DNA from: a virus
DNA: 64,000 bases
Virus record (IMG/VR): IMGVR_UViG_3300034356_001766
Location: 1-64,000 of that record
Reading direction: 5' to 3' (one strand)
The notes below the pieces were generated by a model that was given only the letters and a program-made list of their open reading frames with translations, did no database searches and was not told where the DNA came from. Made by a program: the position numbers and the translations under genes. Positions 45,867 through 55,690 of this stretch are shown here, piece after piece. Position 1 is the first letter of the stretch; each line of letters opens with the position of its first letter.

Positions 45867-46879
45867 TAAGAATAAAGCTACGCAATTGGAATAAGGGGAG
45901 GAATATACAAACATTTCGTCCGTTTGTTTTGCATACCTCTCTATTTTATCAAGCTGGAATTCAATTCGTAGAAGAAGGCGACTGCGATTTTGAATTTATT
46001 GGGATGGAAGATTTTATAAATAAGAAACTTCCTTTAGGTGAGAGTATTAGCAAGGGCTTAGAATTGCTCGCAACAATAGAGAAACCTTATTTTCTATTTG
46101 ATGGATCTGATTCAACCTCGTTAATGGGGGCTTACGAGGTCTTTACTCAATCCCAAGCTATACATCTGTATAAGAACCAGCTCTTGTCGAGAGAAGAGTA
46201 CAAAAATAAGACAGCTTTCAATAAATGGTTTTTTGGAACTGGAACTTCTTTAGACCTGAGCTACGACATTTCAGAAAAAGAATACGAAAAAATTAAACTA
46301 TCAGGATGGAATTTAGGGTATCATCACCCTCAATACTTAAATTTTACACCAAACAATCTCAGTAAGGATATAGATGTCTGTGCGATCTATCAAGGGCTCC
46401 ATGTTGAAAATTCTGACCACCATGTTCGTAATGATCTTCTGTATACCTCCCATAGGGTAAGTGCCTGGGAGACATTGAGTAAGTCTAGTAGGAATGTCGT
46501 TACAGATAAAAAACCCTACAGTGAGTATGTAGATATCCTAAGCAGATCTAAAGTTGCTATATCTCCTTTTGGAATGGGTGAAATCTGTTTTAGAGATTTT
46601 GAAATAGTACATTACGGAACAGTTATGATAAAACCTGATATGTCCAGAATTATAACAGAACCTAATTTGTACGTACCGTATGAAACATACATTCCATGTA
46701 AACCTGATTGGAGCGACTTATTAGATGTCGTTGAGGAAGTTCTTACGAATTGGGATAAATATGAACCTATTGCTAAGAAAGCACAACAGAGATTATTAGA
46801 AAATTTTTCTCCTAGCAGGCTAGTAGAGTATTGGAAAGACCGTCTTCTATCATACCCAGGAGTAATACGCTTTACATGA
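45863..46879 (+). CDS. Glycosyltransferase-like protein (GT-B/exostosin-like)
   Basis: 338 residues. C-terminal half: SEYVDILSRSKVAISPFGMG, ICFRDFEIVHYGTVMIKPD, NLYVPYETYIPCKPDWSDL resembles GT1_2/exostosin-like domains. N-terminal half AT-rich and unlike others. Marks the start of a stretch with lower GC (45.9-48.9 kb). Confidence 0.62.
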   Translation: MIRIKLRNWNKGRNIQTFRPFVLHTSLFYQAGIQFVEEGDCDFEFIGMEDFINKKLPLGESISKGLELLATIEKPYFLFDGSDSTSLMGAYEVFTQSQAIHLYKNQLLSREEYKNKTAFNKWFFGTGTSLDLSYDISEKEYEKIKLSGWNLGYHHPQYLNFTPNNLSKDIDVCAIYQGLHVENSDHHVRNDLLYTSHRVSAWETLSKSSRNVVTDKKPYSEYVDILSRSKVAISPFGMGEICFRDFEIVHYGTVMIKPDMSRIITEPNLYVPYETYIPCKPDWSDLLDVVEEVLTNWDKYEPIAKKAQQRLLENFSPSRLVEYWKDRLLSYPGVIRFT

Positions 46880-47688
46880 AAGTTAATAGACTAGGAGAAG
46901 TTATAAACAGAGCTATGATACCTGCAGGAGTAGCAGCAGATAACATTAATGGCCCTGTAGTATTTAGACGTCCAAATTTTTTTACACCTGGTCCGGATTG
47001 GATTATGTACTTTGCTCACCATAGAGGCAGCAGTATTCGACAAGCTACAGCTGATAATATAGAAGGTCCGTGGCAAGTACTGCCCTCCACTATCTTAGAA
47101 TTGAATAAAATCCCAGGATACGATCACATAGCTTCCCCAGAAGTTGTAGTTCATGATACTTTTTTAGAGCTGTACTACCACTGTCCATACGGAGATTTTC
47201 AGTATACATTTGTGGCAACTACTAAAAATGGAGTAGACTGGGAATACGGTACTGAAGTACAGGGAATGTTTTATATGAGAATTATAGAAGATAACTATGC
47301 TGTAGCAAAATATAAGAACGATGGAGGAATAGCCTATAAACGGAAAGGATCGAGTTTTGAAGAAGTAAGAAAAATTCTTCCAAATATGAGACATTGTGCA
47401 TATCATAACCATAAACTGTATTGGAGCTGTATAGGAGACTCACCGGAAAGTATATTTAGAGGTACCTTAATTTTACCTGAGTTTGATATAAGAGATGTTG
47501 AAGAAGTTATCAAGCCGACTTATAACTTTGAAACAGGAGGACATACTCCTAACCCTTCCCGCCCGGGCCCAGCTGTTAGAGTGAATGAGGTAAGAGATCC
47601 TTACATTATAGAAGTAGGAGGTATAGTTTATATCTTCTATACAGTTAAAGGAGAAGAAGCAATTGCATTAGCTACTATAGAGGAATGA
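46876..47688 (+). CDS. Beta-propeller glycosidase-like protein (GH43/GH32-like)
   Basis: 270 residues from the ATG at 46876 (ATGA overlap); the upstream ATG at 46831 lies inside the previous gene. Repeated blade-like stretches: GPVVFRRPNFF, WIMYFAHHRGSSIRQATADN, HIASPEVVVHDTFLELYYH, NEVRDPYIIEVGGIVYIFYT. A five-bladed propeller of the GH43/GH117-like type. Could trim or modify the glycan, or bind it. Confidence 0.65.
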   Translation: MKVNRLGEVINRAMIPAGVAADNINGPVVFRRPNFFTPGPDWIMYFAHHRGSSIRQATADNIEGPWQVLPSTILELNKIPGYDHIASPEVVVHDTFLELYYHCPYGDFQYTFVATTKNGVDWEYGTEVQGMFYMRIIEDNYAVAKYKNDGGIAYKRKGSSFEEVRKILPNMRHCAYHNHKLYWSCIGDSPESIFRGTLILPEFDIRDVEEVIKPTYNFETGGHTPNPSRPGPAVRVNEVRDPYIIEVGGIVYIFYTVKGEEAIALATIEE

Positions 47689-48359
47689 AACATTTTAGTA
47701 TATTTGGACTCCGTCGGACAGGTAATCATACGATTATAGAATGGTTATCTAAACATTTTACACACACCACTCATTATAATGATTGTTGGGGATGGCCTGA
47801 ACCTAATAACCACTGGTCTAAAAAAGAGTATGGAGATTTGCTGTCTCCAACTGATCTTACAATTTTCTCGTACGAAGATTTTGAACCATCTAAAGAAGAA
47901 ATTGAACATTCTGAGACTATTATACTTTTTAGAGATTGGTATAATATTGCTGCATCTCGTCATGTAAGCGGTAGAGGGTACAAAGACACAGCCAGGCATC
48001 GTCATAAATCTGGGTATAATAGAAGTGTAGTAGAAGTCTGGTTGAAATATGCTGAACTGTATGAAAATCACCCAGACAGGTTTATACTGTTTAATAAATG
48101 GACTACCAGTGAGGATTATAGGAATGAAGTAGCCAGTAGATTAGGACTACAGGGGCATGTACCCTACACACAGCAGCTACCGGAAAGTAAAATCGGCAAT
48201 GGAAGTAGCTTTGGAGAAGATACTATAAACCCTTGGGGTGTAAACCTAAGATACACTAAGCTAGCCACAGAACATCCAGCAGCTTACTTCGACATCACTA
48301 GTAACTTAACAGTTAATGATTTTTGTAGAAAAATTTTTAATATTAATTTAGATAAATAA
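47685..48359 (+). CDS. Sulfotransferase-like protein
   Basis: 224 residues. FGLRRTGNHTIIEWLSKHF is a 5' PAPS-loop-like P-loop; IILFRDWYNIAASRH resembles the 3' phosphate-binding R-x-x-x-S segment. Transfers sulfate, perhaps to the glycan; sulfated sugars are common in marine systems. Function from motifs only. Confidence 0.68.
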   Translation: MKHFSIFGLRRTGNHTIIEWLSKHFTHTTHYNDCWGWPEPNNHWSKKEYGDLLSPTDLTIFSYEDFEPSKEEIEHSETIILFRDWYNIAASRHVSGRGYKDTARHRHKSGYNRSVVEVWLKYAELYENHPDRFILFNKWTTSEDYRNEVASRLGLQGHVPYTQQLPESKIGNGSSFGEDTINPWGVNLRYTKLATEHPAAYFDITSNLTVNDFCRKIFNINLDK

Positions 48360-48868
48360 TGGGAATAGGAAGCGTTTCAATTTCAAGTACAGTGGTGGAT
48401 TTTATTAAAGAAATACTTCCACAAGGAAGTACTATCTTAGAATTTGGCTCTGGGGAAGGTACAGTACGGCTAAGCAAGTACTTTAAAATGTATTCTGTAG
48501 AAAATCAACCCGAATGGATGGGACATTACCCTAATGCAACTACCTATATAAACTGTTCGACTAAGTGGTACGATGAACAATTCACTGCTCCAGAAATGAA
48601 AAGCGTTCAACGAGCATGGTTTAACCCAGAACAGCTTTTTATAAATCTTCCACAACAGTACGACTTGATACTAATTGATGGACCAGGCGGTCAATTTGGA
48701 AGAGGAGGTTTCCTAAAATTTTTAGATGAATTTAATACAGACGTGCCTCTAATTTTTGATGATGTTAATCGAGCTGCAGAACTAGAACTAATACAGAAAG
48801 TTTCAGAAAGAGTTAATCGTTCGTACTTTATACACAAAGAAGACCCCGCATTAGGCTATATACTATGA
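48359..48868 (+). CDS. SAM methyltransferase-like protein
   Basis: 169 residues. Rossmann motif ILEFGSGEGTVRLSKYF, YSVENQPEW (acidic after strand 2), YDLILIDGPGG. Possibly a sugar O-methyltransferase. Overlaps neighbours by 1 and 4 nt. Confidence 0.68.
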   Translation: MGIGSVSISSTVVDFIKEILPQGSTILEFGSGEGTVRLSKYFKMYSVENQPEWMGHYPNATTYINCSTKWYDEQFTAPEMKSVQRAWFNPEQLFINLPQQYDLILIDGPGGQFGRGGFLKFLDEFNTDVPLIFDDVNRAAELELIQKVSERVNRSYFIHKEDPALGYIL

Positions 48869-49824
48869 AAACAACTTTTGCAATAGGCTGCTTAGTACAG
48901 TGGTACGAGATAGAAATACTTCCTGAGTACATCGACTCTCTATTAGGTGCTGTAAACGCTTATGATAAGGATAAGGTACTTATTGATTTAAAATTAGTTA
49001 TCAATCAAGACCTTGAGCGATTAGACAATCCAGACAAGCTTGATTACATTTTATCTCAATTTAATCAACAGTTAGAGAGATTAGAAGGCTACCACAGTGA
49101 TGGCTTTATTGACAAAAGTCTTACCACTGTTGCGGATTATAGAAGGGAGTTCAATACAAGATACTGTGAACTGGCCGATGTACTGATTTGGGGTGAGACC
49201 GATATGCTAGTACCTAAACAGGCCTTCACCGCTCTTAATAACCTACACCAGAATGTAAACACTCCTAAGTACCTGGCAACGTTTGCTATCTGTAAGATGT
49301 GGGATGATAGCTGGAAGCCTTTAGAGCACGTAGAGTTTACAGACAAGCCCTTTATTGATATGGATACTGAGAACTGGTGGTCTCTTAGGTACACAATGAC
49401 TAAAGAAGAGATGAATACCTTCAACGATAAGGTAGAAGAGCTAGACCTATCTGTTATACACCCTCACAAATACAACGGATGTGGACTAATAATAAGCTCA
49501 GAAGTTATTAAAGCAGGAGTAAACATTCCTCAATCAGTATTCTTTATCCACGAAGATACAGCCTTTATGTTAATGACTCAGAAGATATTAGGAAATATTC
49601 CTCAATATCATTTTAAAAATATTCTAGTAGTACATAACAGAAAGCATCCTAACAAGAGAAATTATATTGCTGGGGAGGAAGGAATAAGTAAGACCGATAC
49701 AGGAGCACAGAGAAGAGCTCATTCCTGGTACCAGTCTGCAAATAAGCTTTGCGAGCAAAACTGCTATAATTTGTTTAATCCTACGTATAAGGCATATACT
49801 TGGAAAGATGTATTTGGAAAATAA
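48865..49824 (+). CDS. Glycosyltransferase-like protein (GT-A)
   Basis: 319 residues. VLIWGETDMLVPKQAF (E-T-D-M like DxD), IIHEDTAFML (H-E-D acceptor site), HNRKHPNKRNYIAGEEG. Long insert in the middle. No firm family. Ends before a promoter-like region. Confidence 0.6.
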   Translation: MKTTFAIGCLVQWYEIEILPEYIDSLLGAVNAYDKDKVLIDLKLVINQDLERLDNPDKLDYILSQFNQQLERLEGYHSDGFIDKSLTTVADYRREFNTRYCELADVLIWGETDMLVPKQAFTALNNLHQNVNTPKYLATFAICKMWDDSWKPLEHVEFTDKPFIDMDTENWWSLRYTMTKEEMNTFNDKVEELDLSVIHPHKYNGCGLIISSEVIKAGVNIPQSVFFIHEDTAFMLMTQKILGNIPQYHFKNILVVHNRKHPNKRNYIAGEEGISKTDTGAQRRAHSWYQSANKLCEQNCYNLFNPTYKAYTWKDVFGK

Positions 49825-49844
49825 AAAAGAAGTTCATATATTAA
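49814..49844 (+). promoter_or_regulatory. Promoter TTG-N20-TATATTAA inside the glycan locus
   Basis: TTG 49814-49816 (in the end of the previous gene), TATATTAA 49837-49844, spacer 20 nt, TTCA before the -7 box. ATG at 49852 is 7 nt downstream. The only clear internal promoter of the locus. Confidence 0.7.
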
Positions 49845-49851
49845 ATAATTG

Positions 49852-50577
49852 ATGAAAAGGTTAATATTTACCACCGCTGTTAATACAGAAGGTAGAACAG
49901 TTAAAGACAGTGATATCTTTAATATTGCTAGAAAGACCTGGGAGCAATACTGCCAGCGCTACGGTATAGACTTTTATGTTATTGACACCCCTCAGCACCC
50001 TGATACACCTCCACACTGGTTTAGGTATTGGATCTTTGATCATAAACCTGACTATGATCAGTATTTGTATATCGATACAGATATTTTTGCTAGATGGGAT
50101 GCACCTAATATCTTTGATGAATTTAAACTTGGGAGTATATATGCTGTAAAAGATAATGGTGGGTTAAGTTGGATCTGGGAAGGTATTAACGCCTATCAGA
50201 GTATGTTTCCCGGGGTAGAGCTAGATTGGGATAAGTACTTTAACTCAGGTATGATTCTGTTTGACAGTAGTCACAAAGAGCTCTTTACTGCATTTAAACA
50301 ATTCTATATAGATAACCAAGCAGCTATCCAGCAGTATAGAGACAGGTACCGGAAAGGACATGATCAGACTATTTTTAACTACTTTCTAGCGTATGCAGGA
50401 GCAGATGTTAAACTTATTTCAGAGAAATGGAATCTCTTTCATATGATTCGTAGAGAGATCTTATATAACGGATACTTTATAGACATGGGGTACTTCTGGC
50501 ATTTTAATAACGTAGAGAGGAATGTACAGGTAGAGCTACTTAATAATGTATGGATGCAAATTAAAAATAACTATTAA
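49852..50577 (+). CDS. Glycosyltransferase family 8-like
   Basis: 241 residues from the ATG at 49852. QYLYIDTDIFARWDAP has the D-x-D, KYFNSGMILFDS the N-S-G-hydrophobic acceptor motif, KGHDQTIFNYF the H-D-Q of GT8-like/galactinol-type enzymes. Sits behind its own promoter. Confidence 0.78.
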   Translation: MKRLIFTTAVNTEGRTVKDSDIFNIARKTWEQYCQRYGIDFYVIDTPQHPDTPPHWFRYWIFDHKPDYDQYLYIDTDIFARWDAPNIFDEFKLGSIYAVKDNGGLSWIWEGINAYQSMFPGVELDWDKYFNSGMILFDSSHKELFTAFKQFYIDNQAAIQQYRDRYRKGHDQTIFNYFLAYAGADVKLISEKWNLFHMIRREILYNGYFIDMGYFWHFNNVERNVQVELLNNVWMQIKNNY

Positions 50578-50587
50578 ATTACGGACT

Positions 50588-51451
50588 ATGACACGTTATG
50601 ATTTTAAAGATAAACTTTACCTTGTAACAGGAGGTAGTGGCTTTCTAGGAGTTCCCCTAGTGGCAAGACTCTTAAGAGATGGAGCTAGAGTTAGAGTACT
50701 TTCTAGGGACGAAGGCAAGCTCATACTTCTTAAACAGTCCTACCCAGAAGTAGAAATACTAACAGGAGATGTTGCGGACTGGTTTGAAGTAAAACAGGCT
50801 ATGGAAGGAGTAGACGGGGTCTTCCATTTAGCAGCATCTAAGCACGTAGGTATTGCAGAGTATCAAGTTCGGGAATGTATTAAGTCGAATACTATTGGCT
50901 CTATGAATATCTTAGAACATTCTTTAGATAAAGAATTAGACTTTGTGATAGGTATTAGCACTGATAAAGCAGCACAGGTCGCCGGCGTTTACGGTGCATC
51001 AAAGCTACTAATGGAAAGACTATTTACTCAGTTTGAAAAACTTAATACTAAATGTGACTACCGTATCGTTAGGTACGGAAACGTTCTATACTCTACTGGA
51101 TCTGTGCTCTGCAAGTGGAAAGATCTCTTACAAGAAGGTAAAGAAGTTATTGTTACAGCCCCTGAAGCTACTCGTTTCTTCTGGACAGTTGATCAAGCTT
51201 TAGATCTAATTTATGATTGCTTAGAGAATGCAGAAGATAGTAAGCCTTATGTACCTGGTATGAAGGCTATGAGTATTGAAAGCCTTTTGGAAGCTATGGC
51301 ACAGAAATACTTACCTGAAGGTAAGGAGAAGTCTATTAAGGTAATTGGACTACAGCCAGGAGAGAATTTGCATGAGAAGATCCTTGAACAGGGACCTGCT
51401 TCTAATGAAGTTGAACAGTATACTATTGAAGAGATTAAAGAGCTCATCTAG
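50588..51451 (+). CDS. UDP-GlcNAc 4,6-dehydratase-like (PseB/CapD short-chain enzyme)
   Basis: 287 residues from ATG 50588. NAD motif TGGSGFLG, GVDGVFHLAASKHVG, STDKAA and YGASK with catalytic Tyr/Lys, RYGNVLYSTGSVLCKWKDLL, RFFWTVDQALDLI, ending GENLHEKI. This pattern is the polysaccharide dehydratase family making 4-keto-6-deoxy sugars. Feeds the aminotransferase at 52286. Confidence 0.85.
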   Translation: MTRYDFKDKLYLVTGGSGFLGVPLVARLLRDGARVRVLSRDEGKLILLKQSYPEVEILTGDVADWFEVKQAMEGVDGVFHLAASKHVGIAEYQVRECIKSNTIGSMNILEHSLDKELDFVIGISTDKAAQVAGVYGASKLLMERLFTQFEKLNTKCDYRIVRYGNVLYSTGSVLCKWKDLLQEGKEVIVTAPEATRFFWTVDQALDLIYDCLENAEDSKPYVPGMKAMSIESLLEAMAQKYLPEGKEKSIKVIGLQPGENLHEKILEQGPASNEVEQYTIEEIKELI

Positions 51452-52293
51452 TGAATATACTTATACTAGGAGGTAATAGATTCGTAGGTAGACATCTAGC
51501 TTCGGAGCTAGGTAATAACCATTTGGTAACTGTGTTTAATAGATCAGGTACCGGACCTAGTAATGTTAGTATTATTCAAGGAGATAGAAATAGTAGTAAA
51601 GATCTAGATAAGATAGATTTTAGTACGTACAATGTAGTAGTAGACTTTTGCCTATTTAAGCCTGAGCAATTTAATTTAATTAAAGACCGGTTAGTATGTA
51701 GGTATATTTTTATAAGTAGTGCTGCTGCCTATGCCGATTCACACCGATTTATGTTTAATGCTAATGCACCTATAGGAGGCTTGTCGGCTTTTGAACCTTA
51801 CGGCAGAGAGAAAGCCGAGTGCGAAACCCTCATCCAGCAGAGCAATTTAGACTACGTTATTGTTAGGCCTCCTTATGTAGATGGAGCAAATAGTCATCGT
51901 CCTCGTTTAGCTTACTTTATTAATAAGTTAAAGAATAGAGAAGCTATCGAAATCGACAAAGACGGTTTGGGTGTTATGTCCTTTGTATGGGTTGAAGATT
52001 TAGTTGAAGCTCTCTGCATACTTACTATCGGGACATACCCTTCTAGAACAGCAGTTAATGCTGTGGGTTATGAACACTACACTGTGCTAGAGCTTATCGA
52101 AGAGCTAGCTAAATTACTGGGCGTTACTGCTATCTACGAGTATAGTAGCAATCAAGCTATCTACCAGAATACAGATTTAGTCTTAACACCTGGAAGCCTG
52201 TTAGAGTTCTTTAAAGAACCTTTTATAGACAGGTTACCAGAATACCTAAAGTGGTATAATATAAATGCAAAAGATAAATACGGATATGAATAA
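51451..52293 (+). CDS. NAD-dependent epimerase/dehydratase-like
   Basis: 280 residues, GTG start right after the previous stop. MNILILGGNRFVGRHLASEL, FISSAAAYADSH, YGREKAECE (Y-x3-K), VRPPYVDG, VWVEDLVEAL. SDR-type epimerase/reductase of nucleotide sugars, partner of the 4,6-dehydratase. Confidence 0.8.
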   Translation: MNILILGGNRFVGRHLASELGNNHLVTVFNRSGTGPSNVSIIQGDRNSSKDLDKIDFSTYNVVVDFCLFKPEQFNLIKDRLVCRYIFISSAAAYADSHRFMFNANAPIGGLSAFEPYGREKAECETLIQQSNLDYVIVRPPYVDGANSHRPRLAYFINKLKNREAIEIDKDGLGVMSFVWVEDLVEALCILTIGTYPSRTAVNAVGYEHYTVLELIEELAKLLGVTAIYEYSSNQAIYQNTDLVLTPGSLLEFFKEPFIDRLPEYLKWYNINAKDKYGYE

Positions 52294-53431
52294 TTTATAT
52301 AGAGCAAAGCCTTTCTTTCCTGAACAGGACCATGGCTACATTATGGATGCCTGGAAGCAGATTTTAGAATCAGGAATGTTCATACAGGGCAAATATGTAT
52401 CGGAATTTGAAAAACTTTTTGCTGAGTATTGTGGTACAGAGTTTGCTATTGCAACAAACTCAGGTGCTACAGCGCTAGAGGTTGCACTACGTGCTACAGG
52501 TATAGAGGGTAAAAAGTTCTTAGTCCCTACTCAGACCTTTGTAGCTAGTGTCAGCGCTATTGTTAGATCAAACAACATACCAATCATCACAGATATCAAT
52601 CCAGATACTCAGTGCCTGGATCTAGACATTATTAAAGCTAATGTTGATAAAGATACAGCCGGTATCATGTGGGTACATATGGCTGGAACAATAGCTCCAG
52701 ACTATCACGAGATTAAAGAATATTGTGATCAAAACAATTTGATACTGCTTGAAGATGCTTCACACGCAGTTGGTGCCTCTATCGACGGAATCAAAGCAGG
52801 TAACTTAGGACTAGCAGGCTGCTTCTCTCTATTTGCCACAAAGATTATAACATCAGGAGAAGGAGGAATGATTACAACCAACGATGTAGAGTTTGCTGAA
52901 AGATGTAGAATACTTCGCAATCACGGTTCGGTTAGAAACGACTCCCCAGTAGTAGGATTAGATTATGGAGTAACTTGCAGTGTGGCTTCTTCTAATTATA
53001 GAATGCCAGAAATGGCAGCTGTAGTAGGTATAACTCAAATAAAAAGAGTAGATGAGTTTGTTATTAAACGTAACGAGATAGCTCAACGTTATGCAGAGAA
53101 GCTAGACAGTACTAAGGTTAACATCTTTAAGGTACCTTTAAATCAGACTATGACCTGGTGGCAGTATATAGTAGTGTTAAAAGCAGGTACAGCTCTTTTA
53201 GATAGAACAGAAGTATGTACAAGACTGCTTCAAGAGTATAATGTTCCTACAGCTAATGCGTACTGGCCTGCTTGTCACGAACAACCTGCATTTAAGGAAT
53301 ATGTAGAGGGATATAGTTACCCTGTTGCAGATGATTTACTTCATCGTCATATTGCTTTACCAATGTACTACGAAATGTCTTTAGAGCAAGTTGATTATGT
53401 TGCCAATGCTGTAAACAGTATTATTAAATGA
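52286..53431 (+). CDS. DegT/DnrJ/EryC1 sugar aminotransferase
   Basis: 381 residues from the ATG at 52286 (52265 possible). TNSGATALEVAL, VPTQTFVASVSAI, LLEDASHAVGAS, SLFATKIITSGEGG with PLP Lys, RNHGSV, SNYRMPEMAA-x-G. Makes an amino sugar from the keto intermediate. Ends with a 4-nt overlap to WbqC. Confidence 0.93.
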   Translation: MNNLYRAKPFFPEQDHGYIMDAWKQILESGMFIQGKYVSEFEKLFAEYCGTEFAIATNSGATALEVALRATGIEGKKFLVPTQTFVASVSAIVRSNNIPIITDINPDTQCLDLDIIKANVDKDTAGIMWVHMAGTIAPDYHEIKEYCDQNNLILLEDASHAVGASIDGIKAGNLGLAGCFSLFATKIITSGEGGMITTNDVEFAERCRILRNHGSVRNDSPVVGLDYGVTCSVASSNYRMPEMAAVVGITQIKRVDEFVIKRNEIAQRYAEKLDSTKVNIFKVPLNQTMTWWQYIVVLKAGTALLDRTEVCTRLLQEYNVPTANAYWPACHEQPAFKEYVEGYSYPVADDLLHRHIALPMYYEMSLEQVDYVANAVNSIIK

Positions 53432-54108
53432 TTGTAAGTATACACCAGCCTAATTACTTACCCTGGTTAGGGTACTTTGACAAAATAAAAAAAAGCGACT
53501 GCTTTGTTATTTTTGATGACGTACAGTTTCCTAGAGGTAAAAATCATTTTGGACATAGAAATTATATTAAGACTAACACAGATAAAAAATGGTTAACAGT
53601 CTCAGTTAGAGACAAAAGTAGTTTAAAGCCGTTTAATGTAATAGAAATATCTGATAACTGGCAGGATGAACACGTAAGGTTAATAGAAGCTTTCTACAGT
53701 AAAGCACCGTACTTTACTCAATATTTTCCAAAACTAAAAGAGCTTATCTGCAGAGAGTACTGCTGCCTATCTGATCTTAATGTAGAGCTGCTTAAATACT
53801 TTCTGGAAGTGTTAAACATAAAAACTAAACTGATTAAAAGTTCAGAGATATGTCCTCCGGATATAGCAGGTTTTGATCGTATATTGTACATATTAGAAAA
53901 ACTTAACACAACGAAATACATTTCCGGAACCGGACCAGGATCAATGAGGTATATTGACGAAGAAGTATTTAACGCAAAAGGGATAGAACTAATATGGCAA
54001 CACTACGACCATCCTACCTACTCTCAGCAGTATGGAGAGTTTATACCCTATATGTCTATCGTAGATTTACTTTTTAACGAAGGACCTAACAGTACAGATA
54101 TTATATGA
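53428..54108 (+). CDS. WbqC-like protein
   Basis: 226 residues. IVSIHQPNYLPWLGYFDKI, DDVQFPRGKNHFGHRNYIK, KWLTVSVRDK, YISGTGPGSMRYID fit the WbqC family (PF08889), found in O-antigen and glycan clusters, possibly an acyl/amido transferase. Overlaps PIG-L by 4 nt. Confidence 0.87.
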   Translation: MIVSIHQPNYLPWLGYFDKIKKSDCFVIFDDVQFPRGKNHFGHRNYIKTNTDKKWLTVSVRDKSSLKPFNVIEISDNWQDEHVRLIEAFYSKAPYFTQYFPKLKELICREYCCLSDLNVELLKYFLEVLNIKTKLIKSSEICPPDIAGFDRILYILEKLNTTKYISGTGPGSMRYIDEEVFNAKGIELIWQHYDHPTYSQQYGEFIPYMSIVDLLFNEGPNSTDII

Positions 54109-54761
54109 AGAGAATCCTAGCAATCGGAGCCCATCCAGATGATATTGAATTCGGATGTGGGGGTACTTTATTTAAACATAAACAGCGAGGAGACTTCGTA
54201 GTATACTTATGTATGACTAGTACAGAGTCTGTAGACGGAGTTACAGGTCAACTACTACGCTCTAAGGAGCAAAACTACCAAGAGGTTGAATGTGCTGCTA
54301 AAGTATTAGACTGTGATACAATAGAGTTCCTACCTTTTACAGACCTAAAAGTACCTTTCTCTTTTGAATCAGTAAGCGGTGTGGAAGCAATTATACGCAA
54401 GTATAATATAGATATAATTTACACCCACTGGACAGGAGATGCTAATCAGGACCATATTAACACGTTTAAAACAACGATGGCAGCTTCCAGATATGTTAAA
54501 AATGTTTACTGCTACGAACAGATACCAGTTCCTCGTATGTCTGAGAATCCTATGAATATAAATTACTATGTAGACATTACTGATAGCTTTGATAAAAAAA
54601 TAGAAGCTGCTAACTGTCATAAGAGTCAGATGTTAAAGTATAAAGCTCACGGGTTTGACGTAGAGAATAACTTAAGAGTATTAGCAGAATTTAGAGGTAT
54701 TCAAGCTCAATGTAAGTACGCAGAAGCATTTCAGGTAATTAAAAAAGTACAGACATGGTAG
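54105..54761 (+). CDS. PIG-L/LmbE-type N-deacetylase
   Basis: 218 residues. Zinc motif AIGAHPDDIEFGCGGTL (HPDD) and later THWTGDANQDHINTF (H-x-D-H). Removes acetyl from an N-acetyl sugar. Follows WbqC, with which it is commonly paired. Confidence 0.92.
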   Translation: MKRILAIGAHPDDIEFGCGGTLFKHKQRGDFVVYLCMTSTESVDGVTGQLLRSKEQNYQEVECAAKVLDCDTIEFLPFTDLKVPFSFESVSGVEAIIRKYNIDIIYTHWTGDANQDHINTFKTTMAASRYVKNVYCYEQIPVPRMSENPMNINYYVDITDSFDKKIEAANCHKSQMLKYKAHGFDVENNLRVLAEFRGIQAQCKYAEAFQVIKKVQTW

Positions 54762-55690
54762 TAAAGACGAACCCAGAGTTTGGAATAGAGCTAGCCTTAG
54801 TAGTTCCATATGCCTACTGGTTACATCAAAATAGAGAACTAGAAGGTGTAGTTACAAGTAGAGGAATGTCTCCATATTACTACTTTTGTGATAATGTACG
54901 AGAAGAATTTCAAGAAAGAACAATCGATAATAAAGCTGCAGGATTAGATGATCTACCTAATAACTGGATACATGGTACTAATCCTTTAGAAAAACCAGGA
55001 GTACTAGACTATTCTAAATGGACCGCTCCCTCTTATAGGGAGTATTATACTAACTCTGAATTTGTTTTCGACAAACCTACAGTCTTTATTACTAACAAGT
55101 ATAATATGGAGCATGGAGAGGTACCCTACGGCTATTTCTCTATCGAGGCTTTATATCGGATATTTACTGTATTAAAAGAGAAAGGTTACAATATAGTATA
55201 TAAGCGTGCTACAAACACTGAAAAGGAATTTGCTGTTGATCAAAACGAAACTAATTCACTACACCTAGGTTATAAAGACATCCTAGCTGATGTAGAGGGG
55301 ATTGGAACTGTAAATGACTTTCAATTCTGTAAATATTTTGATAATGTAATACTACTACAGGATATTGTGGACAACTCTAAGTACGATTACAATACAACAC
55401 AGCTTATGGTTATGGCCAATAGTGAAAAATTTATTACAGTATGTGGCGGTAATTCCATACTATCTGCTATGTTTGACAGAGATGTCATTAGCTATGTACA
55501 CAAAGGTAAAGAACTGAGACCTAACTATTTTGGACCGGATAGTTACTTCCAAAAGCTATCTAAAGGTACAGTTTACCCTGCCTACGATGTTATGGGACAC
55601 ATAAATAAAGAAACTTACGGATATAAAGTAAATAACACAGGTACTAACGACTATAGTGGAGTATTTGAACTTATAGAAAAATTATTCTAA
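54755..55690 (+). CDS. Unassigned glycan-locus protein (glycosyltransferase-like)
   Basis: 311 residues. No clear motif; LALVVPYAYWLHQNRELEGVV start, PTVFITNKYNMEHGEVP, FITVCGGNSILSAMF, SYVHKGKELRPNYFGP in the second half suggest a GT-B-like Rossmann half. Context only. Confidence 0.55.
   Translation: MVVKTNPEFGIELALVVPYAYWLHQNRELEGVVTSRGMSPYYYFCDNVREEFQERTIDNKAAGLDDLPNNWIHGTNPLEKPGVLDYSKWTAPSYREYYTNSEFVFDKPTVFITNKYNMEHGEVPYGYFSIEALYRIFTVLKEKGYNIVYKRATNTEKEFAVDQNETNSLHLGYKDILADVEGIGTVNDFQFCKYFDNVILLQDIVDNSKYDYNTTQLMVMANSEKFITVCGGNSILSAMFDRDVISYVHKGKELRPNYFGPDSYFQKLSKGTVYPAYDVMGHINKETYGYKVNNTGTNDYSGVFELIEKLF

Noticed and set aside
46831-46875. Upstream ATG for the propeller protein
   Set aside because: Inside the previous gene; ATGA overlap at 46876 fits the local pattern.
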